64,000 nt of DNA, taken from assembly GCF_900199435.1 (NCBI RefSeq), contig NZ_OAML01000002.1, forward strand, positions 806,001 through 870,000, written 5' to 3'. Of the stretch, positions 25,815 to 34,393 are shown piece by piece. How positions within the stretch are numbered: position 1 is the stretch's first letter; each line of letters opens with the position of its first letter. The position numbers and the translations under genes were made by a program. The stretch comes from Pygmaiobacter massiliensis (GTDB lineage Bacteria; Bacillota; Clostridia; Oscillospirales; Ruminococcaceae). The notes beneath the pieces were generated by a model. The model worked only from the letters and a program-made list of their open reading frames with translations. It ran no database searches and was not told where the DNA came from.

Positions 25815-27437
25815 ATGTCTGCACTGGCAACACAAGTGAATCAATGGCTTTCAGGGCTTTGGCGGTATCTGGAACTGGTTTCGGCATCTACGCCCATCAC
25901 AGGCCCGGTGCTGTGGAACTGGCTTACAGAAACTTTTCGCAAAGGCATTAGCTTTACCAGCCTTTCGTTCTATTTGTTTTTCCCTGTTTGCCTATTGCTG
26001 TTCTACCTGCTGCCTAAGGTGGCAAAAAACTTTTGGCTGCTGGTTTGCAGTTACCTGTTTTATTACCTTTGCACCTTTGACAACCAGCAAAAAGCGCACC
26101 CGGAATTTTTATTTTTACTTGCCGCCGTCACCTTAATCAGCTATTTTCTTTGCATCGCCATCGACCTGGCTGAAAAGCGAGGCTGGCGCAGGTTGCTGCT
26201 TATCTTTGTGGTCGGCATCGATCTTTCTTTGCTGGTTTACTACAAATATATGGGCTTTTTTGGCGAGGTACTCAGTGGCATTTTCCCTTCGATGATCCCA
26301 CAGGACAGCGTCAGCACCAGCCTTTTCTTACCTGTTGGCATCAGCTTTTACATCTTTTTATCGATTGGCTATGCCATAGATGTTTACCGCAAAGACCGGC
26401 CAGCTGAACTAAATGTTATCAACTACGCATTGTTTGTCAGCTTTTTCCCGCAAATCGTATCCGGCCCTATTGCGCGCTCACGCGGGCTGCTGGACGAGCT
26501 GCGGCAAAACCGCCCCTATAACCACGCACTGGTGAATGAGGGCATGCGACAGATGCTTTGGGGCTTTTTCAAAAAGCTCGTGCTCTCTAATAACGCAGCT
26601 GCCATTGTACAGCTTGTTTTCGCCACACCAGAGCGCTTTAACGGCTTCGAGCTGTTCTGCGGCTCGCTCTTTTTCACACTTCAGATTTATGCTGATTTTT
26701 CCGGCTATTCAGATATGGCCATCGGCTCTGCCAAAATGCTTGGTCTTCATCTTGGCAACAACTTTAACCGGCCCTATTTTTCGCGCTCTATCGGCGAGTT
26801 CTGGGACCGCTGGCACATCAGCCTTTCTTCCTGGTTCCAAGATTATCTGTATATTCCGCTGGGCGGCAGCCGAAAAGGCGCCGCACGGGCTTGCATCAAT
26901 GTAATGATTGTATTTTTGCTTTCTGGCTTATGGCACGGGGCAGCATACACTTTCATTGTTTGGGGCGGACTGCATGGGGCCTATACAGTGCTTTCCCGTC
27001 TTACCCGTGGAATTCGTAAGTGGCTGCGCAGTGTCACCCGCATTGAGCGCGTAAAGCCGCTACACGCATTATTGCAATGGGTTCCCACATTTCTGTTTGT
27101 GAATTTTGCATGGATTTTCTTCCGTGCCGATTCGCTCAAAAATGCTTTTACATTTTTCTACCGCTTTCCTATTGATTTCACCATCAATATCACGGACGCG
27201 GTATCGCGACAAAATTCGCTGCGCAATATTGGCTTTTATCAGAACAATGGCCCTGCACTGCTTTGGTGCACCTTGGCATTGTTTATTGTAGAAGCAATCT
27301 GCTATAAAACCCCGCCCGAAAAACTTTCTGGCCGCTTGCCCTTTATTTTGCGTCTGGTGCTGGTGTATGCTTTGTTGTTGGCGGTGCTGTTCTTTGGCGC
27401 TTTCGGCAATTCGGGCTTCATCTACGGTGCATTTTAG
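25815..27437 (+). CDS. MBOAT-family O-acyltransferase (AlgI-like)
   Basis: A 540-residue membrane-bound O-acyltransferase with about eleven helices. Family landmarks are FPQIVSGPIARSRGLL (about 215), the RPYFSRSIGEFWDRWHIS segment (about 320) and the invariant catalytic His in SGLWHGAAYTF (about 375). It moves acetyl groups from the cytoplasm across the membrane for exopolysaccharide O-acetylation. AlgI-type proteins usually sit beside an AlgJ/AlgX or SGNH partner that finishes the transfer; none follows. The next gene is on the other strand. Confidence 0.92.
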   Translation: MSALATQVNQWLSGLWRYLELVSASTPITGPVLWNWLTETFRKGISFTSLSFYLFFPVCLLLFYLLPKVAKNFWLLVCSYLFYYLCTFDNQQKAHPEFLFLLAAVTLISYFLCIAIDLAEKRGWRRLLLIFVVGIDLSLLVYYKYMGFFGEVLSGIFPSMIPQDSVSTSLFLPVGISFYIFLSIGYAIDVYRKDRPAELNVINYALFVSFFPQIVSGPIARSRGLLDELRQNRPYNHALVNEGMRQMLWGFFKKLVLSNNAAAIVQLVFATPERFNGFELFCGSLFFTLQIYADFSGYSDMAIGSAKMLGLHLGNNFNRPYFSRSIGEFWDRWHISLSSWFQDYLYIPLGGSRKGAARACINVMIVFLLSGLWHGAAYTFIVWGGLHGAYTVLSRLTRGIRKWLRSVTRIERVKPLHALLQWVPTFLFVNFAWIFFRADSLKNAFTFFYRFPIDFTINITDAVSRQNSLRNIGFYQNNGPALLWCTLALFIVEAICYKTPPEKLSGRLPFILRLVLVYALLLAVLFFGAFGNSGFIYGAF

Positions 27438-27493
27438 CTGCTGAGATGGGTCCCAGGACAAAAAGTTTTCCACATTAAAACGGCTTTTGTTGA

Positions 27494-27523
27494 AAGTTTT
27501 CCACACGTTTCGTGGAAAACTCT
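27494..27523 (+). terminator. Terminator after the MBOAT gene
   Basis: AAGTTTTCCAC and GTGGAAAACT form a 10-bp stem with a short loop, followed by a pyrimidine-rich TCTTCTCTT. It would end the polysaccharide-cluster transcript, helped by the second hairpin at 27537. Confidence 0.6.
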
Positions 27524-27536
27524 TCTCTTGAATAAG

Positions 27537-27575
27537 AAAAGCGCGTTTCGCAAAAGGCTGCGAAGCGCGCTTTTT
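27537..27575 (-). terminator. Bidirectional terminator between MBOAT and carboxypeptidase genes
   Basis: An 11-bp GC-rich stem (GCGCGTTTCGC / GCGAAGCGCGC, one wobble) is flanked by A4 and T5. It serves the convergent genes on both sides. Confidence 0.8.
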
Positions 27576-27581
27576 ATTTAT

Positions 27582-28922
27582 TTATTTAATACGTGGGCCT
27601 CTTTTTTTATTGCCGCTTTTGTAGATTCTTCTTTTTCTTCTCAAATCATAGCTAACTCGGATATAGAACATTACCATAACAACAATAAATACTGCGATGC
27701 AGACACCGATGACCAGCGTGCGCCCAATGGCAAGCAAAATTCGCACCGGTGCAGACCGCTCCGATTTCTCTTTTACCGGCTGACTTTGTGAAGTAATCGG
27801 TACTCCGCTGGCATTTTTATCTGCTGCAAGCTGGTGCGGCTCAAGCACCAGTTGTGCGGTGCCAAGCTTTGCATATTGCAGCCCCTCTGCCCCCTGCACG
27901 CTAAGCGATACATCCACTTTGACTGCCTCTGCATCATCCTGCTGTACTGTAAACTGCTTTTGGATGGCCGATGCCTCTACGCCCGCAGCCAAGTACACGG
28001 TGATGGGTTCTGTCTGGGCTGCCAGCTTTTCGCCATACTCTTCTGCCAGGCTCTCGGCGGTTAAGCTTAAAGGCGTAAAAGCACCAAAGCCATAGCTGAA
28101 CAGTGCGACGGTGTCTTCATACATAGCTGCATTCTTAGGGGCGTTCATTACCACTGCAATCAGCCTGCGGCCCTCATGCTCTACCGCAGTAACCAGCGTA
28201 TGCCCCGCCTCTGGGGTATAGCCGCTTTTGCCGCCTAAAATGCCCGAATCATAGTATTTGGTAAAGTTGAACATCATTTTATGGCCAGCGCCAATGTTTC
28301 TGGCCTCTGTTTGCAGGTTGGTGGGCGGAATGACGTATTCTGCCGTGCCAAATACCCGCATGAATTCTTCGCTTTGCATGGCTCTGCGGGTAATCAGCGC
28401 CATATCGTGCGCCGTCGTCAAATGCTGTGGGTCATCAAGGCCATTTGCGTTGACGAAATGTGTATTGGTGGCTCCACACTCTGCAGCACGTTCATTCATC
28501 TTTTGCACAAACGCTTCCATGCTGCCGGCAGAAAACTCTGCCACACCATTGGCCGCATCATTCGCGGAGGGAAGCATAGTCGCCATCAGCGCCTGTTCCA
28601 GTGTAAGCTGTTCGCCTTCTTGGAGTGCAATATGGCTGCTATTGCGGGGAACACTGTATACAGCGTCATGGCTCATGGTAACAGTATCGGTCCAGCTTCC
28701 GCTTTCTACGCCGAGCATCACTGTCATAATCTTGGTGATCGAGGCGGGAGGAAGCTGAGTATCCATATTTTTTTCAAATAGCACTTGGCCTGTGGTGGCA
28801 TCCATTAAGCAAGCAGCCTGTGCTTGCAGTGCCGGTGGCGCTATCGTTTCTGCTGCGGCAGAAATACTTGTTATCGCAGTTAATGCAACTGCGCAAAAAA
28901 TCGAAATTAGTTTTTTATGCAC
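27582..28922 (-). CDS. D-alanyl-D-alanine carboxypeptidase (PBP5/DacF type)
   Basis: A 446-residue S11 peptidase. An N-terminal signal peptide (ending around ISAAAETI) is followed by the penicillin-binding triad: SxxK as ASITKIM (about 61), SAN as PSANDAAN (about 119) and KSG as GGKSGYT (about 225). A PBP5-type C-terminal beta domain follows. A hydrophobic helix near residues 395-420 with a basic tail anchors it to the membrane. It trims terminal D-Ala from peptidoglycan stem peptides. It starts with GTG behind AAAAGGA. Sporulation-type DacF or vegetative DacA cannot be separated by eye. Confidence 0.94.
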   Translation of the reverse strand: MHKKLISIFCAVALTAITSISAAAETIAPPALQAQAACLMDATTGQVLFEKNMDTQLPPASITKIMTVMLGVESGSWTDTVTMSHDAVYSVPRNSSHIALQEGEQLTLEQALMATMLPSANDAANGVAEFSAGSMEAFVQKMNERAAECGATNTHFVNANGLDDPQHLTTAHDMALITRRAMQSEEFMRVFGTAEYVIPPTNLQTEARNIGAGHKMMFNFTKYYDSGILGGKSGYTPEAGHTLVTAVEHEGRRLIAVVMNAPKNAAMYEDTVALFSYGFGAFTPLSLTAESLAEEYGEKLAAQTEPITVYLAAGVEASAIQKQFTVQQDDAEAVKVDVSLSVQGAEGLQYAKLGTAQLVLEPHQLAADKNASGVPITSQSQPVKEKSERSAPVRILLAIGRTLVIGVCIAVFIVVMVMFYIRVSYDLRRKRRIYKSGNKKRGPRIK

Positions 28923-29103
28923 TTATTCCATTCCTTTTTGGAAGAGTATTTTATTCTATTTTATCACATTTTTGGGTTTCCGAACACTGTTCAGCAAAAA
29001 ACATCATATAAACTGTTTCTTATAAATAAAGTGGCAAATATTTTATGATATTGTATAATAATAATGTAATATTTGGAAATTTCGCAGAAGGGATTTTGTA
29101 ACA

Positions 29104-29772
29104 ATGGCAATACGTTCCGTAATCTTTGACATGGATGGACTTATGATTGATACCGAAAGGCTCTCGGCCAGCGGTTGGGAAAAAGTTTTTCGAGAAGCGG
29201 GCCTTCCTTTTGCACCTGAAATTCTTTCCTCTTGCCGGGGTGCAAGCGCCGCTACTGCTTACGAGCGATGGCGCGCGTTTCTCGCGCACGATTTTGATTT
29301 TGAAGAATTGAACCGCAAAAAAACAGCATTTTGTGAATCCGTGATGGAGCGCGAGGGTATCCCCGTAAAAGTGGGGCTGCGCAGTTTACTGGAATACCTT
29401 AAAAGCAATGGCTACACACTTTGCCTTGCCACCTCTACCAGCGAGCAAAAAGCAACCGCACAGCTAACTAAAATTGGCGTATTTGATTTGTTCGACGAGG
29501 TTGCCTTTGGCTCGATGATTACCAATTACAAACCCGCACCCGACATTTTTTTAAAGGCAATTGAGCTGCTGGGCCGAGCGCCCGAAGAATGCCTTGTGCT
29601 GGAAGATTCTCCAAACGGTATTCGGGCTGCCGCCGCGGCGGGTGCCAAGCCGATGATGATTCCGGACCTGACCCCGGTGACAGACGATTTGCGCCCGTTG
29701 CTTTTTGCAGAAGGTGTTACGCTGCTTGACGTAATCCCACTGCTGGAAAAAGAACGTACAGGCGCCCTTTAA
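29104..29772 (+). CDS. HAD hydrolase, beta-phosphoglucomutase-like
   Basis: A 222-residue HAD-superfamily (subfamily IA) phosphatase or phosphomutase. Motif I is FDMDGLMIDTE (about 8-18), motif II ATSTSEQKA (about 113), and motifs III/IV run through YKPAPDIFLKA (about 143) and VLEDSPNGIRAA (about 167). The cap is the C1 helical type. Substrates of such enzymes range from beta-glucose-1-phosphate to other sugar phosphates; the motif after DMDG gives no certain choice. RBS AAGGG precedes the ATG. Confidence 0.92.
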   Translation: MAIRSVIFDMDGLMIDTERLSASGWEKVFREAGLPFAPEILSSCRGASAATAYERWRAFLAHDFDFEELNRKKTAFCESVMEREGIPVKVGLRSLLEYLKSNGYTLCLATSTSEQKATAQLTKIGVFDLFDEVAFGSMITNYKPAPDIFLKAIELLGRAPEECLVLEDSPNGIRAAAAAGAKPMMIPDLTPVTDDLRPLLFAEGVTLLDVIPLLEKERTGAL

Positions 29773-29889
29773 GCAATACCATTTGTATTATACCCCTATT
29801 TTTCTACAATTTACTCGCTTGTTTTTGCTTTTTTGCAAAAAAACTATGAAATACAGCACTCTTTTGACCGCTGTGAAAAGAAAAACAAT

Positions 29890-29932
29890 AAAAGCTTCGG
29901 TGCCAAGATACTCGCTTGGCACCGAAGCTTTT
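29890..29932 (+). terminator. Strong bidirectional terminator
   Basis: An 18-bp perfect stem (AAAAGCTTCGGTGCCAAG / CTTGGCACCGAAGCTTTT) with a seven-base loop lies between the convergent HAD and GNAT genes. Confidence 0.88.
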
Positions 29933-29978
29933 GATTTATCGAAAAAAAGGTACACGTGCATTGCACAATATAATAATT

Positions 29979-30776
29979 CTACGCTCTACCCTGTTTTATA
30001 CCATACCCGTGAATTTCGTAAGCCGTGTATTCCTGGTCAAAATGATAACCCAGCTTTTCCGCAAGCGCGACAGATGCTTTGTTCTGCGCATCCCAGCTGG
30101 GATATAAATTGCGCTTTATACACTCCAAAATCAGCTTTGCGCCGCATGCCAGCGCAAGGCCTTTTCTTCTGTGTTCTTTTTGGGTATCGATTTCTATTTC
30201 AATGCCGTCTCGATAAACAGTATAAGATGAAGCACCCGATACAATCTCGCCTTGGTGCAGAGCAACTACGCCCAAACCATTTTTGGCGAACTTCTCGAAG
30301 GTATCAAATTGTGAACATAAATCTTCAGACCAGCGCATCTGCCGTACCTTTTCATAGATCGGGCGGTCTATCAGCTTCAGCTTGTATTCCTTGCTTAAAG
30401 CCTCCGTAATTGCGGTCAGCTTACCGGTATCAAAAATGTCCGGCTCTTTTTTGATGGCATAGCGGGTTATCCGCTTTGCATCTGCCTGGTACACCTGCTC
30501 TATCAATTTTGCCCAAGCCTCCGTCTGCGGCACCATAATTACGAAGTCAGAGCGGTGCTCCGGCGGTTTATTTTTTACCAGTGCTTCACTGGGCTGACCT
30601 GCCAAAAAGCAGAAATCTGCGACTACAATTTGTGCAGATTTAGGCTGCTGATTACAATCTGCCCAGGCGAAACCCATATACCCTTGTAGGCAAGAGTATA
30701 TCAGCGTCTCCGGCCAATGGGCAAAAAGTGGTTCTACCACTTTGGTTGCAGTTTTATCGATACGGTATACTTCCAC
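29979..30776 (-). CDS. GNAT-family N-acetyltransferase
   Basis: A 265-residue protein whose C-terminal half (about residues 130-260) is a GNAT domain. The acetyl-CoA loop is EHRRKGLALACGAKLILEC, followed by the SWDAQNKASVALAEKLGY strand-helix unit. The N-terminal half has the fold seen in the zwittermicin-resistance-like GNAT_acetyltran family. It starts with GTG behind AGAGAGG. Substrate is unknown; stress or antibiotic-type acetylation is only a possibility. Confidence 0.85.
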   Translation of the reverse strand: MEVYRIDKTATKVVEPLFAHWPETLIYSCLQGYMGFAWADCNQQPKSAQIVVADFCFLAGQPSEALVKNKPPEHRSDFVIMVPQTEAWAKLIEQVYQADAKRITRYAIKKEPDIFDTGKLTAITEALSKEYKLKLIDRPIYEKVRQMRWSEDLCSQFDTFEKFAKNGLGVVALHQGEIVSGASSYTVYRDGIEIEIDTQKEHRRKGLALACGAKLILECIKRNLYPSWDAQNKASVALAEKLGYHFDQEYTAYEIHGYGIKQGRA

Positions 30777-30860
30777 AATGGCCGCCTCTCTTTATAAAAG
30801 CAATTTACAGTTAATTTGCACTTGCCAGCAGCATGGCCTGCACTGGTAAGGCGCCGCCTA

Positions 30861-31547
30861 TTACTGCGGGTTTTGTTTTGACTCTGGCATGCAATAGCGC
30901 ATACAGGGACGGCCGCCAGTGTCGTAATCTACCCGGCCACTCACCTCATGCAGCTCCAGCAAATAAGCCATATACCGCCGTACTGTAACGGCTGAGAGCC
31001 CTACGTGTGCTGCGATTTCTTCGCTGCTGGTTAACTCGGTGCCGCATTCTTGCAGAAAACTGCGTATCATTTGCAGCGTTTTTTCCTGCAAGCCTTTCGG
31101 GGCCGCGGGACTTTCGCCACTGTGGGTCAGCAAGCGGTCGATCTCAGCCTGGCTTACGTTATTGTGCCCTTCCAGCGCCTGCCGCTGCTGGCAAAACGCC
31201 TCCAACGCCTGCTGAAAGCGCGGGTAAGTAAACGGCTTTACCAGATAATCCGTAACGCCCAGCTTTAAAAGCGCGTCAAGGGTGGGGGCATCATGTGCCG
31301 CTGTCACCATAATAACGTCTACATTCATTTTTCGGCCCCGCAGTTGCCGCAACAGCTCAAGACCGGTTAAGACCGGCATATACAAATCCAGCACAATCAA
31401 ATCCACCGGGTTGTTAACCAACCAGTGCAGGGCATCCTGCCCGTTGCCAAATTCGTGTACTATCTGAAACCGCTTATCTTTTTCGGTAAACTTGCGGTTC
31501 AGCATCAAAACCATCGGGTCATCTTCTACAAGCACCACGCGATACAT
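30861..31547 (-). CDS. Response regulator of the CitB/DcuR family
   Basis: A 228-residue regulator. The receiver domain (1-120) has acidic residues VEDDP (about 8-12), the phospho-acceptor Asp in LIVLDLYMP (about 56), Thr in MVTAAHD and Lys in YLVKPF. The C-terminal helix-turn-helix (about 165-215, LTSSEEIAAHVGLSAVTVRRYM) is of the DcuR/CitB type. The gene starts three bases after the histidine-kinase stop and forms a cognate pair with it. Targets are unknown; no dicarboxylate transporter is adjacent. Confidence 0.93.
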   Translation of the reverse strand: MYRVVLVEDDPMVLMLNRKFTEKDKRFQIVHEFGNGQDALHWLVNNPVDLIVLDLYMPVLTGLELLRQLRGRKMNVDVIMVTAAHDAPTLDALLKLGVTDYLVKPFTYPRFQQALEAFCQQRQALEGHNNVSQAEIDRLLTHSGESPAAPKGLQEKTLQMIRSFLQECGTELTSSEEIAAHVGLSAVTVRRYMAYLLELHEVSGRVDYDTGGRPCMRYCMPESKQNPQ

Positions 31548-31550
31548 GGT

Positions 31551-33164
31551 TTATTCCCCCTCTCGTGTCATGGGTCGGTTAAACGTTAAAAAGAACGTTG
31601 TGCCGATACCCAGCTCAGACTCCACCCGGATTGCACCGTGGCAGGCTTCCACTACCTCCTGTACCAGCTTTAAGCCGGTTCCTCTGCCGGGGCCTTTGGT
31701 TGAAAAGCCCCGCTGAAACATTAGCTTTTGCGCTTCCGGCGAAATACCAGGGCCGGTGTCGTCGACATACAGGCGAAGCTCTTCTGCCTCTTCGCGGATG
31801 CTGACGGTAATCTCTTTTAACCCACGCGGGGTTTGGTTCAGCCCGTCAATGGCATTTTCAATCAGGTTGCCCAAAATAGTGACATACGCATCTGCCGGCA
31901 AAAACGGGCATTCTTTGCTTAAATGGCTGCGGTTATCCAGAATCAGCCGAATGCCCAGTTCTGCACAGCGGCTTGTTTTGCCCACCAGCAGCGCTGCTGC
32001 CGAAGGCTCCTGAATTCGTTCCATAATCAGGCCAATTACTTCACGCTGAATCTGTGTAATGTTCATGATATATTCTTCGGCACGCTGCGGCTCGCCAATC
32101 TGCAAAAGGCCCAGGATAACATGCAGCTTGTTCATAAACTCATGGGTATACGCACGCATCGCTTCTACCATGTGCCGCACGCCGGTCAGATTTTCTGCCA
32201 GCTTGCGCACCTCGGTGCGGTTGCGGAAGATAGCCACCGCGCCAATAATTTTTTGTCCCTCGCGAATTGGCATACGGTCCGCCAGAATATACATCTTCGG
32301 TCGTGAGGAAAGCGAAACATTGTACTCCGGCACGCCCGAAGCGGCCACCCTGTCCAGCGTAGATGCCGGGTAAACAGCATGCAGCTGCTGCCCCATCGCC
32401 TGCTCGCGGTCTACCCCTATCATGCGGGCGGCAGCGCGGTTAATGTAAATAATATTATTCGCACTGTCGATAGCAAGGATGCCCTCTTCCAGCGCTTCGA
32501 GCACTTCTTCGCGCTGCTGAAAAAGCTGCACCAAACGGCTCGGTTCGTACCCCAGCAGCGAGGCTTTAATGCGGTTTGAAAGTTTAAAGGACAGCAAAAC
32601 GCCGACTGCACCCGCAGCAAGGGTGATAAGCACAAAGCGCAAGACCGTATGCCAGGCCGAAGCCGCATAACTGCGCGCATAAATGCCCACCACAACAAAG
32701 CCGAGCAACGTTCCATCCTTAGCACGCACTGGCGCATAGGCACAATGGTCTGCACCGGCAGGGCCTGTGTCGTCAGAAACAAAGGCTTCTTCGCCGTCGA
32801 GGATACGCTTTTGGTCTTTGCCCACATAGGCAGTTCCCACCATTTCCTGATCCGGTGCGTAATACTGAATGCCATTGAGATCTGCCAGTACAATCAAATC
32901 AATGTCTTTGATGCGAACCGTTGCTGCATCCAGCAGCTCTTTAATCGCCGGGCTTTCCAGTTGGTTATCCAGTGTGCGCACCACTTCTGGTACCTGCGCA
33001 AGCAGCATGGCGGAATTGCGGATATTTTCGTCCAATGCGCGCCGGTCCTGCCGCAGCGTAAAACCGAGGGTAATCGCCAGCGCAAGCCCCAGCGTAAGCA
33101 AAATGCCCACGAGGTTAACAGACAAAATTTGTGCGCGAATGGATTTTGACGACCGGTCTTTCAC
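31551..33164 (-). CDS. Sensor histidine kinase of the CitA/DcuS family
   Basis: A 537-residue membrane kinase. Helix one (about 15-38) is followed by an extracellular PASp/sCache domain (about 40-175) and helix two (about 180-200). A cytoplasmic PAS (about 222-325) follows, then a SPOB-type dimerisation domain with the phospho-His in YTHEFMNKLHVILGLL (about 343), and an ATPase domain with N-box NLIENAIDG, G1 DDTGPGIS and G2 GRGTGLKLV. In CitA/DcuS the ligand is gripped by RYSHP; here that site reads QYYAP (about 111-115), so the usual carboxylate-binding Arg and His are absent. GTG start. Confidence 0.93.
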   Translation of the reverse strand: MKDRSSKSIRAQILSVNLVGILLTLGLALAITLGFTLRQDRRALDENIRNSAMLLAQVPEVVRTLDNQLESPAIKELLDAATVRIKDIDLIVLADLNGIQYYAPDQEMVGTAYVGKDQKRILDGEEAFVSDDTGPAGADHCAYAPVRAKDGTLLGFVVVGIYARSYAASAWHTVLRFVLITLAAGAVGVLLSFKLSNRIKASLLGYEPSRLVQLFQQREEVLEALEEGILAIDSANNIIYINRAAARMIGVDREQAMGQQLHAVYPASTLDRVAASGVPEYNVSLSSRPKMYILADRMPIREGQKIIGAVAIFRNRTEVRKLAENLTGVRHMVEAMRAYTHEFMNKLHVILGLLQIGEPQRAEEYIMNITQIQREVIGLIMERIQEPSAAALLVGKTSRCAELGIRLILDNRSHLSKECPFLPADAYVTILGNLIENAIDGLNQTPRGLKEITVSIREEAEELRLYVDDTGPGISPEAQKLMFQRGFSTKGPGRGTGLKLVQEVVEACHGAIRVESELGIGTTFFLTFNRPMTREGE

Positions 33165-33277
33165 ACGCTTTCCTCTTTTCTGCCAAACTATTTTTTTGCA
33201 AAAGCAGTGCCGGGCAGCGTAACTCTTAAAAATATGCTGTACTGCTGCGGTTTTGCTGCGTTTTCTTGGTAAGTTTT

Positions 33278-33306
33278 ATTATAGGCGTGGCAGAAATTCT
33301 TGTCAA
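33278..33306 (-). promoter_or_regulatory. Consensus promoter of the two-component operon
   Basis: On the minus strand TTGACA (33306-33301), 17 bases, then TATAAT (33283-33278): a perfect sigma-A consensus. It lies 114 bases before the kinase start. In the divergent direction the ATP-synthase promoter is not obvious; TAGAAT at 33387-33392 is the best -10 candidate. Confidence 0.75.
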
Positions 33307-33427
33307 ACAAGATGGTTTCGCCCGGCATTTACAAATATTTCATTTTTTTTACTTGCGTAAGCGTTCCCAAATCGAACTGTTTTGATTAGAATGTAATTCG
33401 TCCAAGAACACGGGGAGGTGATGTGAT

Positions 33428-34123
33428 TTGGATGCACTGAGGGACGAGATCCTTTTCCAGCTTAGCAACCCGGTAGCTTTTACAATTCCTGTGCTGGGAG
33501 GGGTTTCCGTATCTGCCTCTGTGGTGACAACCTGGATTTTGATGGCCGCGCTAATGGTGCTTACGCTGTTGCTTACTCGCAAACTAAGTGTAGAAAGTCC
33601 CGGTAAAGTCCAGCTAGGGCTGGAAACCGCCGTAAGCTTTCTTAACAACTTTGCAGAGGAAAACATCGGTGAGCACTGGCGCTCGTTTGCCCCCTATCTG
33701 GGCACGGTAGCCATCTATATCGCTTTGTCTAACATGAGCGGTATTTTCGGGCTGGCACCGCCTACCAAAGACGTAAATGTAACCGCTGCTCTGGCGCTGA
33801 TGAGTGCCGTACTTATTTACGGTGCACAATTCCGGTTCAGAGGCCTTTGGGGCGGGCTGAAACAGTTTGCCGAGCCGCTGCCGCTTTTGCTGCCCATTAA
33901 CTTAATGGAAGTAGCAATTCGTCCACTGGCACTGTGCATGCGACTTTTCGGTAATATCTTAGGTGCTCACCTCATTATGGAATTGGTCAAATTTCTGATT
34001 CCGGTGGGTTTCCCGGTCCCGTTCAGTCTTTACTTTGATCTGTTTGACGGCATCATCCAGACCATCGTCTTTGTTTTTCTTACCGCATTGTTTGCTGGCG
34101 AGGGAATTCGAGACGAATTTTAG
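33428..34123 (+). CDS. atpB: F1Fo ATP synthase subunit a
   Basis: A 231-residue polytopic membrane subunit carrying the proton half-channels. The essential Arg lies in PLALCMRLFGNILGAHL (about residue 166), and PPTKDVNVTAALAL (about 112-125) is the family signature. It starts with TTG at 33428, ten bases after GGGGAGGTG. First gene of an eight-gene operon with no atpI ahead of it; the two-component system is divergent. Confidence 0.97.
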   Translation: MDALRDEILFQLSNPVAFTIPVLGGVSVSASVVTTWILMAALMVLTLLLTRKLSVESPGKVQLGLETAVSFLNNFAEENIGEHWRSFAPYLGTVAIYIALSNMSGIFGLAPPTKDVNVTAALALMSAVLIYGAQFRFRGLWGGLKQFAEPLPLLLPINLMEVAIRPLALCMRLFGNILGAHLIMELVKFLIPVGFPVPFSLYFDLFDGIIQTIVFVFLTALFAGEGIRDEF

Positions 34124-34160
34124 AAATTGGCAAAAGAGTTATTTTTAGGAGGATATGAAT

Positions 34161-34379
34161 ATGAACATTGCACTTTTTGCCGCAGCCATTGCAGTTTTTA
34201 CCGGCATTGGCGCAGGTATTGGCATTGGCCTTGCTACCGGTAAAGCCAGCGAGGCAATCGCCCGTCAGCCCGAGGCTGCAGGCTCTATCCGTAGCTCGCT
34301 GCTGCTTGGCTGCGCACTGGCTGAAGGTACCGCGATCTTCGGCTTCATCACCGCATTACTTATTATCTTTACGAAGTAA
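34161..34379 (+). CDS. atpE: F1Fo ATP synthase subunit c
   Basis: A 72-residue two-helix hairpin with the glycine-rich GAGIGIGLATG helix, the polar-loop ARQPEA and the ion-carrying Glu in CALAEGTAIFGF. The ATG at 34161 is preferred over 34155 because AGGAGG is eight bases away from it. Compared with Na+-type c subunits, the first-helix Gln is Ile and the residue after the Glu is Gly rather than Ser/Thr. That predicts H+ coupling. Confidence 0.97.
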   Translation: MNIALFAAAIAVFTGIGAGIGIGLATGKASEAIARQPEAAGSIRSSLLLGCALAEGTAIFGFITALLIIFTK

Positions 34380-34393
34380 AGGGGGCGTCCCCA

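Noticed and set aside
29783-30409. A 208-codon plus-strand frame opposite the GNAT gene
   Set aside because: It runs through the strong terminator at 29890-29932 and is antisense to a well-supported gene.
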